Source: Nitzschia sp. DOCU1
Lineage: Eukaryota > Bacillariophyta > Bacillariophyceae > Bacillariales > Bacillariaceae
Reading direction: 5' to 3'
Length of the DNA: 64,000 bases
Assembly (NCBI GenBank): GCA_951394045.1
Contig: OX595985.1
Coordinates: 2,728,001-2,792,000, forward strand
The position numbers were made by a program, and so were the translations under genes. The number at the start of each line of letters is the position of its first letter. Position 1 is the first letter of the stretch. Shown here piece by piece: positions 17,617 to 29,223 of the stretch. Below the pieces are notes generated by a model. It worked only from the letters and a program-made list of their open reading frames with translations, searched no databases and was not told the origin of the DNA.

Positions 17617-20600
17617 ATGAGTCTGGTTAGATTCGAAGATCCGATCCACGACAGACATCAGTCCCGCGCGCTGGCGCACGAAGATCCGATAGGAATACCG
17701 GTAGTTCGTTACGCTGTTGTTGTTATTATGTCCATTTTCATCATCATTCATGCCCCATTAAAGATGATTTTCTTCACCCCTCGAGTACTGCTTTCATGGG
17801 TCACGGTTGTTGGCTGCCTGGTTGTTTCCTGGTGTTGCTGGAACTCCACTTGGTCGTGGTCGTCGGACGGCCAAGGCGAACAACAACAACAACAACAAGT
17901 CCGTGACTCGTTCTTGTTGCTGAAAACTTCCGGTAGATCCACCGACCCCCATCACCGTGGCACTCACACGAATGCCGCACACAATAATAATGGTGGGCAT
18001 ATCACTGTGTTTCATCTCATTCCTCATTCTCACTGCGACGCTGCCTACAAGAAGACTTTTGATGAGTACTATGAAACCGAGGTTCGCCATGTTTTGAATT
18101 CCACACTCGCCGCGCTGATGCAACAGGACAAGCCAAGGCGGCGATTTGTGTGGGCCGAAACCAGTTATTTGACTCGTTGGTGGAAAGATCCTCGAACGAG
18201 CCAGCAAGACAAACAGCTCTTTCAGGATTTATATGTTAGGGGAACGATCGAAATTGTGAACGGAGGCTGGGTGATGCATGACGAAGGAATCACCAGGTAC
18301 GATTCCCAAATTCATCAAATGACAGAGGGACACAATCGCCTAAGGGAAATGCTGTTGGATCCGTTGCGTCGGCCCGATGTCAGCATTATCACGGGATGGC
18401 AGATTGATCCCTTTGGACCCTCCCCTTTTTCGGTAAACTTGCATGACTGGGCGGGGATGGAATTTTTGGTGCTGAACCGAATACCGAGTAATGTAAAAGA
18501 TGCGCTCAAAAGCAAGCAAATGTTGCAATTTTACTGGGAGACACAACAAGCCCGAGTATTGGTGCATATTATGGATACACATTATGGGAGCCCCATAGGC
18601 TTTGACTGGGAAGATGTGGAGCATGGTGACCCAATCCAAATTACCAAAGAGAATGTTCAGGAGCGCAGCGATCTCTTCATGGACATGCTTGCCCAACGGA
18701 CCGTCCTTTATCGTACACCTCACGTCATGGTGCCCATGGGTGGCGATTTCACCTTTCAGAACGCTTCCTTGCAATTTCGAAACATGGAACGAATTACAGA
18801 TTACGTCCAGTGCCATCCGGAGCGATATGGCAACGTGACATTTCGATATTCGACGCCTACGGAATATAAAGAAATGGTCCGGTCTGCCTTTGACGAGTCA
18901 CAGGAATCAATCCCAGTCATCCGCGGGGGTGTAGACTTTCAGCCACTGTGGGTTGGGTATTACTTTACGTTACCCAACTTGAAGCAGATGCTTCGAACCT
19001 GCGAGATTGTCTTGCGGGCAGTGGAGGTCCGTCTCTATCAGTCATTATATCGTGACATGCCATGGGACTCCATCTCTAGATGGATGGATACCACTAGATT
19101 GGCGCGAGAGACCGTGGGCCTCATGCAGCACCACGATGCCATTACAGCGACGTCGTACCGCTTTGTGATTGCGGACTACATGCAGCGGCTTGCCTCAACC
19201 TTCCAGTCCATGACACGACTCGTGTCACGTATAGACGGCGAAAGCCAAGAGCAGTCTCAGGAGTACGATCGCGTCGAAACGCATGGCAAAATCGTCGGCG
19301 GAGGACCATACTTGCATGAAACGGTGCTTATTCGCGACGCACAAACTGCCCGAAGCATCAACGTGGACCGGATACTGAGCCCGCAAATGGGCTCGAGTAG
19401 TGGAACTTCGTTGCTCGTTTTGAACTCCCTAGGGCGTGAGACAACAACCTTGGTCCATTTCGTTTGCACTCGTGACGACGTGGCAATAAGCCTTGTACGC
19501 GACGATGGTACGGCTACGCCAGTCATTTCGCAAGCGACACCACTGGACCACGAATTGGAAGTGTCGAATCTGGGCTTGTTTCTGATATCATTTCCTGCGG
19601 CGATACCGGGATTCGGGAGAGGCCGATAGCGGCTACAAGTGTGCGACCTTACGTGGAGCACATTTCAGAATCCCCCTGTATATATTCCTTCGCTTGAATG
19701 TGCGCACAAGGCAATCCCGATTCTCCCTCACGAGATGGTAGAGTCGGGACTGCACTCGTCGAAATTACAAGTCGGCTTCAACGAAACAACATTGGAGATA
19801 GCTTCCTTGTCCTACGTTCGTGACGATGGTGCCAAAGTGTCTACATCAGTCAACCACGATTTTATACTGTACTGGGGTGGGAACGATACTCTCTATCAAT
19901 TCAACACAAATCTCGAATCTAGCAACCCCCCACCTCTATTCGGCTCAAAGCAAAGACGTTTTGTTAGCGGCTTCAAGGGTCGACTATTTTCACAAGTGAC
20001 ATTAGAGTACACTCCCTGGCTCTCCATCCGGTATCGACTGACAAATGCAACGTCGGGGCCTATCGACGGTGCCCTCCAAGCAACTGTATTTGCTGGTCCT
20101 TTGCCGTCTCCTCTCAACCTGGCGTCACGGTTTCGAACCAATTGGTCCAAGACGAAATGGTTTGTCGACGAAAATGGATATCTTCCAGCTCAAGTAACGT
20201 ACAACGCTTCGCACGGGGTTGGAGATTGGAATACCCGCCCCTTTGTTTCTCGGTCTTGGATAAGCGACGAATCGTCTGGCAGAAGATTAAGTGTCTATAC
20301 CGTTGACCCGAGAGGGGTGGTATCCAAACGCAGTGGTCAGATGGACGTCTTCTGGCATCGACGAAACAATTTTACTCCAGATTGGTGGAAGCAAGGCGAT
20401 GATCGCTCATCTGTGGTGTCCTCTGTGTGGATTGGTCTGAGCCTAGACAGTTCTGCAGACGAGTTTCATTCGCGTCAGATGGCAACACAACTATCAAATG
20501 ACGTGGTTCTTTTGACCACCCCAGCGCCGCATCGCAAATGGAATACGAAAGTACAAGAGTCTAGAATGCGCAGTGTGTTGCCGGAGTCTCTACACAGTGT

Positions 20601-20961
20601 TACGTTGCGACTGGTACAAGTAGGTTCTGATATTGATCCCGAGCGAGAGGAGGCTTGGATTGAGCTGCAAGTTGAAAACTTGTCATCCACGTCTTCGAAC
20701 CAGGTGGATTTGGCGACATTGTTTTCCAACTCTTCCAAAATTGTTCTTCCGGCAGCGACGTTGAATTCGCTCACTTTTTTGACGACCAAGAGCGATGTGC
20801 ATTCTTCACAAAGGCAAATTGGTTTCGATGGTTGCAACTTGGACGTGACAAATGGTGGGCTGAACGTCGTGCTGTCGGTACATCCACGACGAATATGTTC
20901 GGTTCGAGTTCCTGTGGCACCATTGCGGATGGACACGGCCGAGGTCAAGTCGAAGGTGTAA
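17617..20961 (+). CDS. Golgi alpha-mannosidase II-type GH38 enzyme, interrupted by one in-frame TAG
   Basis: Trims mannose residues from N-glycans in the Golgi. The first ATG in frame is 17617. A hydrophobic stretch near residues 29-70 is a signal anchor, followed by a Gln-rich stem. GH38 motifs: HSHCD (His137, Asp141), the nucleophile Asp264 in GWQIDPFG and MQHHDA (505-507). The usual Gly-Trp after the HSH-x-D motif is Ala-Tyr here. Codon 671 is TAG (19627-19629), and the same frame continues to 20961 with the C-terminal beta domain (WFVDENGY, GDWNTRPFVSRSW). Either the stop is a real lesion or polymorphism, or it is read through, or it is removed by a 69-nt GT-AG intron (19561-19629) that would keep frame. 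The catalytic domain lies upstream of the stop. Confidence 0.85.
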
Positions 20962-21027
20962 CGAAAGGCTGCATTCCGAAACAGGATAGAACTAATTATT
21001 CGTCCCAAGATCATTTTTCAAACTCGT

Positions 21028-22425
21028 TTACGATTCGTCCTTGGCTAGACTGACAAGCGATGCCTCTCGGCCAAACTGAAACCAGGCTTGCTTCCACACC
21101 TCGTCTGGAACACTCCCATTTGCCTGCCCCATGGAGAGTTCAAACTTACACCGATACCCTTCCTGAAAGGCTAGGTGTTCCGAGCTGTCAATAGCCCGAA
21201 GTCGGTGAAATAATGAAACGCCGAGTTCGTCTTGAATACGGTCGCGAATGTGTGCACACTCTTCGAACTTTAATCGCAAATAACAATGCACCATGCTCGC
21301 TTGAGGTATACGAGGTTCCAGCGTCAAAACGCTGGATATCACATCATTCGACTGCAAGTATTCGGCCAGGCGTACCAACTTGTCCCTTTTGTCTTGAAAG
21401 CTCAATACTATTGGCTCTTGCGTGTTGGTTGTCTGTCGCGGTTGGATCCAGTACTTGCGGTAGCCACTCCAACCCGAGACGGCATACGGAAGAAGTGTAT
21501 ACAGATTGCCGCCAAAGCGTCGCAACCAAATTCGAGCTTGCTCACAAAACTCCCGACTTCCCATCAACATGGCTCCCGAGATACCTCCGAGTCCCTTGTA
21601 AAAGGATATGTAGACAGAATCAAACGGTGCGACTAGTTCCGCCAATGACTTTTGGTATCCAGTGGTAGCTTCAAAGATTCGTGCACCGTCACAGTGAAAG
21701 GCAATGTCATGGTCTTTACAGTATTTCTGTATCTTTTGAATATCCTCCCATGGCGTAATTTTCCCTCCCAACTCTCGATGGGGCAACTCCAAGAGGATCG
21801 TCGAAACGGCCTCAACTTTGCTGGTTTCAAAGTACTCTAGAATATGCTCATGTAGCAGCGGCGGCGCTCCCAACCCAGTACCGGGAAGGTTCGGTGGCAT
21901 GGAAATGGCTTGTAGACTACACAGTTCCCGATATGCGTCTTGTTCGTGTAACAGCAAGTGGCTCGTGGCATGACACACAAACTGTTGTGGTGATGATATT
22001 GATGATGATTTCTTCGAATCAGCATGAATCAACAAGGCAATGGACTGTGCCATGACACCACTGGGCATAAAGACAGCATCTTCTTTTTCAAATTCTTGCG
22101 CCAATTCAGCTTCAAAGTTTCGCAAAAAGGAATTCGACTTGTCAAAGTCGCCATAGACATCCCATTCGGAGATGCCAAGTTCCTCACATTGACGCACCAG
22201 TTCCTGGAGAGTATCTACTGGCGACTTTGCGGGATGAGGCATTTGAAGTTGGACGATGGAGGGTTTGGACAAATCATTATTGTTCCTGCTGGTTGACGAT
22301 GAAATGGGAGTTGCCCTGGCAAGGGCGATGGATGGAAGAATGATTAGCAGCTGGCACAAGGCCATGCAGTGTACCACTGTCGCACCGACGAGGCGCGACG
22401 ATCGAAAACATGTCACCACCACCAT
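21028..22425 (-). CDS. threonine-aldolase-like PLP-dependent enzyme
   Basis: Protein of 465 aa from the first ATG in frame (22425). The fold-type I PLP lyase signature is clear: FMPSGVMAQ, the cofactor-contacting Asp in FHCDGARIFE, and the Schiff-base lysine in ISFYKGLGG. The family cleaves L-threonine or allo-threonine to glycine and acetaldehyde; related beta-eliminating lyases act on other amino acids, so the substrate is open. The N-terminus holds a hydrophobic segment (near residues 20-38) that could be a signal peptide. It ends 66 bp from the convergent mannosidase gene. Confidence 0.85.
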   Translation of the reverse strand: MVVVTCFRSSRLVGATVVHCMALCQLLIILPSIALARATPISSSTSRNNNDLSKPSIVQLQMPHPAKSPVDTLQELVRQCEELGISEWDVYGDFDKSNSFLRNFEAELAQEFEKEDAVFMPSGVMAQSIALLIHADSKKSSSISSPQQFVCHATSHLLLHEQDAYRELCSLQAISMPPNLPGTGLGAPPLLHEHILEYFETSKVEAVSTILLELPHRELGGKITPWEDIQKIQKYCKDHDIAFHCDGARIFEATTGYQKSLAELVAPFDSVYISFYKGLGGISGAMLMGSREFCEQARIWLRRFGGNLYTLLPYAVSGWSGYRKYWIQPRQTTNTQEPIVLSFQDKRDKLVRLAEYLQSNDVISSVLTLEPRIPQASMVHCYLRLKFEECAHIRDRIQDELGVSLFHRLRAIDSSEHLAFQEGYRCKFELSMGQANGSVPDEVWKQAWFQFGREASLVSLAKDES

Positions 22426-22893
22426 GAGATGCGACAATAACCACCTCGCGATGATCTAGTAGGATTGGAGCGTTGGATTAGGATATTGTATGCGGGGGGG
22501 GGGGGGGTCAATCATTATGGTGAAGCGTCCATAGTCAACAAACAACAACGATCATCCCTGAGATGCACCAAGATCTTTTTGTTCCCGCCGAGAGATCCAG
22601 AAAAGATTGGTGGAGCGTATTCGCCTGCCAAAGGATTATGCTATTTATGAAAATGTGTCTCACAAGACATTAGGTTTTGTCTCTTAGCGAATCATATCTC
22701 CAGAAACGTACCACAGTCAGTAGCTTTATGCTATTCGCCATGTGCATTTTGCCAAAAGCCCGCTCGGGCCTTGGCATTCCTTCCAAAAGATCCACCACGT
22801 GCGCGCCCCTTCATCACAACAATGATACCAGTTTTCTGGTCTCGATGATCCTTCTCGATCCCTGTTATATTATCTCACGACCAAGGATCGGAA
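22426..22893. other. intergenic region between divergent genes, with a run of 14 G
   Basis: It separates the PLP enzyme and the carboxypeptidase, which are divergently transcribed. The only notable feature is an uninterrupted G run at 22494-22507. Small ORFs here are not convincing. Confidence 0.7.
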
Positions 22894-24651
22894 ATGATGA
22901 TCAACAGAGGAATCTTTTACGTGGGTACCATTTTGTGGCATGCCCAAGGAGCGGTCGCTACCGCAACAAGCTGCCTCGACGGACGCGGCGCCCCGACGGA
23001 GCATCCAGATCTAATGACCCGTATGCCCGGATTGGATCAGCCACTTCCTTCGAACTGGTATTCTGGCTACTTGGATTACGAATTGGAAGGCCGCCATGTC
23101 CACACTCATTACGTATTGGTCGAGGCCGAAGACAATCTTGCGGGTGACAAGCCGTTGATCTATTGGAGCAACGGTGGCCCGGGCGCTTCCAGTTTGTTTG
23201 GCTTGCTTACCGAACTTGGACCATTGCTGCTTTCGGATGATTCTTTGGATACGCCTGGCTACAAAAAGACGGGTGTGCCTACCCCGATTTACAATCCGTA
23301 TTCCTGGTCTCGTCTCGGACACTTGCTGATTATTGACCAGCCCGCACCCGTGGGATTTAGTTACTGCGAGGAGGATTTGGAATCTCATTCTTGTGGGGGT
23401 CTGGCGTGGACAGACGAGTTGACAAGTCTCAACGCGTATACGGCCCTTCAGACATTTTTTGAGAAGAAATTCCCTTGCCTTTTAGATCTTCCATTCTTTT
23501 TGACTGGAGGTAAGTGAAGGATTGATGTGGCTGTAATCTGGGAGCCGCTCGACTTTGCAAGTTTGCTTACAAATTTCCGAATTTCCTTTGGTAACTACTG
23601 GTAGAATCCTATGCTGGTACGAAATATTGGTTCGTCGTTTCAGGATAGTCTGGAGGTGGCGTTAACTAACTCATGCTCTTTGGTATATCCAGGGATTTAC
23701 GTACCAACGCTGGCCAGAAGAATTTTTAATGAGATGGCTAACAACAAGATTCAGCTTCAAGGCTTTGCCGTCGGAGATGGGTGTCTTGGAGTTGAAACCA
23801 CAATGTGTGGTGGCCTTTCCAAGGGTGGAGGTGTCTTTCGTGACTTTTGGTATGTCGTTTTTATGGCTGGGCACCACCAAATCCCTTTGCAGGACTTTCG
23901 AATGATCATGAAAGCGTGCAGCCACCAAGAGCGTCCCGACTTTTTGACGACTCAAAGCGACGATGATAAGATTTGCAAGGCGGCTCTTCAGAAAGTCAAA
24001 AAAGAGCTTGGTGGTTTCTTTGAATACGCATTGTATGATGAATGCACTGGTCGAAACGGGCTTTTGAAGTCTCGTCCTCGGCTCGAAGGAGCGCTCAATG
24101 ATTATCCTTGTGGCGGAGGGCCCGTCATGGAAAACTATTTTACCTTGGACGTGGTCAAGGACTCATTCCACGTTAAATCGACATTCTTCGAAGTTGACAA
24201 CGCTGAAGGAGATTTCGATTACACCCCGACAGAACCCGATCTCACTGGCTTTTACAAGGAGGTAAATGGAAAGTTGCGCGTTTTGGTTTATAACGGCGAT
24301 ACAGATCCCGCCATAACGTCCTTTGCAACTGCCAACTGGACAAGTCATCTTGGATTCGAAGAGGTGGAGCATTGGCGGCCCTGGACGAGCGATGGCTGCC
24401 AGCAAATGGGTGGGTACGTGACGCGCTACGAGGGCGCTTTTGATGTGCTAACAATAAGAGGAGCTGGACATATGGTGCCTACATACAAACCTGCCGCATC
24501 CTTTGCCTTTATGCGAGCTTGGATCCGAAATGAAGAATATCCAATGTTTGATCGCAATTGCACGCAGCCTCCACTTAGGGAGTCAACGAGTGGCCCAGAG
24601 AAAGTTGTCACATATGACATTTCGCCCGCGGCCACAAAGCTCCGAGGCTAA
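22894..24651 (+). CDS. serine carboxypeptidase (peptidase S10), three exons including a 12-nt microexon
   Basis: Model: join 22894-23509, 23605-23616, 23693-24651 (528 aa, frame closes exactly). Removes C-terminal residues from peptides in the vacuole or secretory path. An N-terminal signal peptide is likely. Motifs: [10 protein letters not shown] (oxyanion hole), the Ser nucleophile in GESYAG, Asp in NGDTDPA and His in GAGHMVP. Intron 1 (95 nt) starts GTAAGT and ends GGTAG; intron 2 (76 nt) starts GTACGA, has a branch-like TTAACTAAC and ends TCCAG. Exon 2 is only AATCCTATGCTG and supplies the core of GESYAG. Skipping it would join the outer exons in frame but lose the catalytic serine. Confidence 0.9.
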
Positions 24652-24744
24652 AGTGACGTTCCAAAAGACACCACACGTGATACTTTCGTCTCTACCTAAA
24701 GCCAATTATGACCTCTATGATAAATAGATACCAAACCAAAGCAA

Positions 24745-26319
24745 TTAATCTAGATCGCTCATAGAGCTCCAGACGTTGCAACAGCACGATGATCGGTCAG
24801 CTGGTGACATAGCCCGACTTTCATTCTTAACAATGGGAAGCAATACTTCCACTTCGTCCGGGTTTTCAGAGATTTTTAACAAATCCTTCGTAGGCTGTCT
24901 CTCGAGCTTGAGCATTCCCCGGATTTCGTCGAGTTCGGCTTTCTTTTGTTCTATAGCTTGCAAAAAGACCGTTTCATCATAGTGCGTCTTCGTCTCCAAG
25001 GCTTCCAACCGTTTGGAGATCGCTCGCAATGCTGCTGTAACAGTATTTGGGTCGACTGCCGAAGAATATGACACTGGCGTATCTTCATCACCGTTATTCA
25101 TAGTTTCGTTTGATGATTTCTGAGATAGTGAAGCCTGGAGAAATTCGACCTGTGCTGTCAGCTGAACAATCGTTTGTTCCTTTTCGGCTAGCTGCAAGCG
25201 AAGTTCCGCAACAGTAAAGGGATCATAGTCTAGGTTGGTCATCCTGCCGTGGTCCATATCGCCTTGGAAAGAATTCGCTTGGTCTTGTTGCTGTGTTTGG
25301 ATATCTTTCTGGTTTTCCAAAGTCGAAAGTTTGTCAACTTCGGATTTCAAAATCTGAATCGTCTCCTGCAGTTCCTCTTCTCGTTCACGCATAAGATCCT
25401 TTTCCTTCTTGAGGGCATCGATACGCTCCAACGCAATGCCGAGCTCAAAGTGCCGGTCTTCATCCTCAATACCCTGATGAAGATTCATTTCCAATTGCGC
25501 CTCCATGGCTCGCTTGAGATTCACAATTTTTGTCGAATCGTCTTGAATAATCTTCTTGAGAGCCTTGCATTCTCGAGTCAAAAAAGCTTCTCGTGGTGTT
25601 TCTCCAGGACTCGGTGGATCGGGAACATCCTCAGTTTGTGCCGCGGCCATTTCAGTCGAGCGAGACGACCATCGTTTGCGGCCTCCCTGGAATGCCACAA
25701 ATATTTCCGCTAGCTGTCGGGGAGTCAAGCTCAATGCACCATTACACGACGCCGACTCCAGAGGTGGATCTTCCTCGATCATTTCTGGAGCGCGACGACT
25801 ATGAATCGCATCATTGTCCTCCGAACATTCTGTAGGCGGCCACGGTTGCTCGTCCCGCTCCAAATGTCTATTCGCCCGGGTATGACGAGTAGGCAAGGAA
25901 CCCCCCTCCGACGATCGCATACTCAAGTTCCAAGTGGCTACCGCCGTTGTCTCGGAGGACGTGAAGGAAGCCTCCGATCCATACGCCACTTCCTTGCCTT
26001 GGTCGTTGTTTGATACCAAGCAAAGATTTTCCATTGGAATAGCAGCCGTCGACCCGTCCCCACTCATAAAGAGGCGTCTAGGACGAGCAACGTCCGACAC
26101 TTCTTCATCCTCATGATGCGAGGAAGAACCGACCGATGTATCTGCCACGGATGGGATGGAATCCGGCGATCCTGTAAACGTAGGCGCATCTTTTTGCAAC
26201 GTAGACGATGAAAACGCCATGGTTGTTCCACTGCAGCAGGTAGATAAAGACAAACCCCAGCAACGAAATAGAGGTAGCGCTCGTCGACGAACAGGGATTG
26301 CAGGAGAACAATAACGCAT
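24745..26319 (-). CDS. coiled-coil protein of unknown function
   Basis: Protein of 524 aa, not recognised. Residues 1-35 contain a basic then Cys-containing hydrophobic stretch; about 40-250 is Ser/Pro-rich and likely disordered; about 230-470 has heptad-like Leu/Glu/Lys spacing of a long coiled coil, with breaks. No catalytic motif. Its 3' end lies 93 bp from the convergent carboxypeptidase. An alternative start at the later MAFSSST (about 26221) would omit the hydrophobic N-terminus. Confidence 0.75.
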   Translation of the reverse strand: MRYCSPAIPVRRRALPLFRCWGLSLSTCCSGTTMAFSSSTLQKDAPTFTGSPDSIPSVADTSVGSSSHHEDEEVSDVARPRRLFMSGDGSTAAIPMENLCLVSNNDQGKEVAYGSEASFTSSETTAVATWNLSMRSSEGGSLPTRHTRANRHLERDEQPWPPTECSEDNDAIHSRRAPEMIEEDPPLESASCNGALSLTPRQLAEIFVAFQGGRKRWSSRSTEMAAAQTEDVPDPPSPGETPREAFLTRECKALKKIIQDDSTKIVNLKRAMEAQLEMNLHQGIEDEDRHFELGIALERIDALKKEKDLMREREEELQETIQILKSEVDKLSTLENQKDIQTQQQDQANSFQGDMDHGRMTNLDYDPFTVAELRLQLAEKEQTIVQLTAQVEFLQASLSQKSSNETMNNGDEDTPVSYSSAVDPNTVTAALRAISKRLEALETKTHYDETVFLQAIEQKKAELDEIRGMLKLERQPTKDLLKISENPDEVEVLLPIVKNESRAMSPADRSSCCCNVWSSMSDLD

Positions 26320-27085
26320 TTTGTCATTGGAAACAGAGAGTAGTATCAGCCAAGAAATCCCGTGGGATTTGTTCCCAAAATTAGGGTCGTCAGTGGATCA
26401 TCGGTTGAACGTCTCCTTGAAAGTACTGTACAAAGGCATTCAACCGTCGACAATTATTTGGGACAATCCCGCGCGGGTGTGGGATGCCAAGTAGGTGCAG
26501 AATTTTCTCTTTACCGAAAAGTGGCAGCTTGGCCGCCCACGCCCCGCTTTTTTTAGACCTGAATACTTCAACATCCTCAAGTCATCCGACACTTCCGACG
26601 CTTCCCACAGCGTTTTGGATTCAGAACGAGAATAAGACGACGATTAGAACTGAGTATTTTCTACTATTAATATTTCTTGATTCTGGCGCAAACTGATGTG
26701 ATCGGTCATGCCGATGAGCGATGATAATGTCCTTGCGGCCGTCGCTGTTCCAACAGTCAGTTGCGATGCAGACGCCGATCCTTGATGGCGAGATGTTTCG
26801 CTTGCCACCAACACCACGAATATTGCCTCTTTACCTCCGGGTGCGACATCGTTCTTTGACGTCAGCATTTCGATTTGGGGGCTATGTGGTAAGATATACG
26901 TATGCACGATACATACGTACTGTCACTCTTTGTCCAGTATCGGACTTTGTTTCGGCTGCACAAAAGATCTCCCATGCCCATCGTGCCAAGAGTCGGTGAT
27001 GGCAAACAGTATCTCTACCCTCCGAAAGCGCACCAGAAGGGCTGATCTGAATATGAGAATCATATTCTAGTAGTCTTCCAAGAGG
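26320..27085. other. 766-bp spacer between divergent genes
   Basis: It must contain the promoters of the coiled-coil gene (left) and of the membrane protein gene (right). No repeat, RNA gene or convincing ORF was seen. Confidence 0.6.
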
Positions 27086-28222
27086 ATGGTCGTGAGGAAG
27101 GGTGGAACGAAGCGGCACGCACCCGCAAAGGGGCTGTTGACGAGGACGTCCCATCGTGCGCAAGATCCTACCCCAACGCCTGAGGCCCCCTCTGCCATGT
27201 CCTCAAATTCCCTCAAGAGCAAAAAGCCGCATTCTATAGAACACCGTCTGATGGATCTTACACTATTTGTTATTCTGGGCATGATCGTGCTGTTGGGATT
27301 TCAGCAGTATCAACTGGCACATCAAATGGATCGGGAGGATATAATGGCCCCTGATGGCGCCCAATTGTTGGAATCGCCCATGGCAGCAAAGCGACTCATG
27401 AAGAATGCCACTCGTTCATCGCTCAGTGTCAGGGGTGGGCGGCGGAAAGAAGGCACACTCAAGTACCTCCTTTACCTGACCACGGTCTTTTCCGACGAGC
27501 ATCAGCAATATTTTCGACACTGCTGGCCGAGCTTACTGAGTAGATCCACACTTCTGCAAGGGGCAGATGTCCTCATCTTTTCGAATAACAAAACCGAAGT
27601 TGACGGATCTATCATTGCCTTTGTTCACGAATTATTTGCGAATAATCCAAGCTTTGGAATACGCTTCCTGTCGCCTTCAGCCCTCTTGGAAATTTCCAAG
27701 CCTTCCAACCGCGGAGCATGGCTAATGGACACCCAAGTCAATGTTCATCAGCTAGGAGCCAACGAAGCAGTCCGTTTAGGGTTTTCCGAGGGCTGGTTTT
27801 CAACCTATGACTGGGTAATACGGATCAATCCGGACGTTTTGATTCGACGGTCGAAATGGTTGCTGGAGACCATGAACGATCCGTCGGTCGATGGAATCTT
27901 TGTCGAATGCTCCAAAGAGCCCTGGAGAATTCACACCGACTTTTTCGTGGTCCGGCCATCTGCATGTCGTCCTGATGCGTTTAGCGACCTAGTTGAGGAT
28001 GTTTTCGTTGGACAGGGCAATCACGAGATGACGGCAACGAAAGAATTCCGACCCATCATCGAAGCTGATCGACATCGATGGTTGCCCGACAATGATGACT
28101 CTCAGACCTTCTGTCGTGTACGAGGCCCGAAATCGACCGTTGCACACAACCACGATGCTGTGAGGCAGAGCGCCCATGGGCAATTGGTTTGCGTATTATT
28201 GGACGACTTTGAGACTGACTGA
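27086..28222 (+). CDS. type II membrane protein with a glycosyltransferase-like luminal domain
   Basis: Protein of 378 aa. A basic, Pro-rich cytosolic tail (1-50) precedes a single membrane segment (LTLFVILGMIVLLGF, about 55-70), the layout of Golgi glycosyltransferases. The luminal part has LLYLTTVFSDEHQQYF, WVIRINPDVLIR (possible metal or sugar-nucleotide site) and a late conserved NHD. It resembles the uncharacterised nucleotide-diphospho-sugar-transferase-like proteins of algae. The donor and acceptor are unknown. A later ATG (MSSNSLKSKK) is possible. Confidence 0.65.
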   Translation: MVVRKGGTKRHAPAKGLLTRTSHRAQDPTPTPEAPSAMSSNSLKSKKPHSIEHRLMDLTLFVILGMIVLLGFQQYQLAHQMDREDIMAPDGAQLLESPMAAKRLMKNATRSSLSVRGGRRKEGTLKYLLYLTTVFSDEHQQYFRHCWPSLLSRSTLLQGADVLIFSNNKTEVDGSIIAFVHELFANNPSFGIRFLSPSALLEISKPSNRGAWLMDTQVNVHQLGANEAVRLGFSEGWFSTYDWVIRINPDVLIRRSKWLLETMNDPSVDGIFVECSKEPWRIHTDFFVVRPSACRPDAFSDLVEDVFVGQGNHEMTATKEFRPIIEADRHRWLPDNDDSQTFCRVRGPKSTVAHNHDAVRQSAHGQLVCVLLDDFETD

Positions 28223-28321
28223 ACGAATCGCTAAATAAAACGTCTCTGCAGCCAGACCCATATGAGCTCTGTTTTGGGGGAAAGAAGTTTTACAAGAATC
28301 TAGTTTTTGTCATGCTATCTC

Positions 28322-29223
28322 ATGGAAAGACGTGGTTTCGGTAAGAGGTGCGTGCGTCGGACCACATTTCGGCATTTCGGCTAGAGGCAGAGCATCGTCA
28401 TCAATGAAACGACTCCAAATCTGGGGCCCCGGGCTTGACAGCCAAGCTGCGTCGCTTGGAGTTTTCCATCGAGGAGCGCCTACTCGATGGGCGGCGTTGC
28501 ATGGACGAGGTGGTTGGACTGGTGAAATCCTCACTTTTTGATTCACGTTCGTCATCAAGTCCTTCGGGCGCCGGCGATGAAATGTTTTCAGCAGTTGACT
28601 GTCGATTGGGAGGTCTAATATCCCTCGACCGTGGTGACCAAAGGCGATCCAGATCTGGAGGCCGCAAGACCAAAAGACACTCAATCTGTGAGGTGAACAT
28701 GTCGAAGCAGAAGTCCAACCCGACGCGTCGCAACTCGATAGCTGGTGCTACCCCCGCAGGCAGCCGCCGCAGACGATCAGAGATTCTTGCTTCTTCCAAA
28801 GGACACAGTCCTTGTCGGCGCCCACGTTCGGAGCGTTTGAATAAACGTGAAGAATCCGATGTGCCGGTAGGCAAGTCTTCTTCTCATAGTACGCGCCGAA
28901 GGCATAGCGCCAGTATTTCCAACAGCGACCATGCCAAACATTGTACTTCGAAAAGATCAACCTTGCACCATGCAGGCCTGTCCGGTCCATCCAAGATCAG
29001 CAACAAAAGTGCTGCGGGGGGCACTCGGACACCGGACTGCCCCAGTAGCCCGGAGTCGAGCCGTCGCCACGTCCAGGCTGTTGCCGCTATCAACTTTGCT
29101 GGAACAGTTATCTCACCTATTTTGACCCCCGGCAGCGCTCGGGGAAAGCGGCGAACCGTGGAGCTTCCAAGCAATTGGAAGGACCTCGACACGTGCAATC
29201 CACTGGCACTTGCACGTGAATAA
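28322..29223 (+). CDS. basic Ser/Arg-rich protein of unknown function, with a 19-nt first exon
   Basis: Proposed model: join 28322-28340, 28442-29223 (266 aa). Exon 1 reads ATGGAAAGACGTGGTTTCG, the donor is GTAAGAG and the acceptor TTGACAG; frame closes exactly, and the continuous frame would otherwise have no ATG before 28501. The protein is disordered, rich in Ser/Arg with many RRRS/RRHS sites for basophilic kinases. A C-terminal SPILTPGSARGKRR segment fits a CDK-type or nuclear localisation site. Function unknown. Confidence 0.6.

Noticed and set aside
22494..22507. G run as a G-quadruplex regulatory element
   Set aside because: A plain homopolymer without further support; it may also be of uncertain length in the assembly.
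22677..23147. Plus-strand ORF of 156 aa
   Set aside because: It overlaps the start of the carboxypeptidase in another frame and has no family features.
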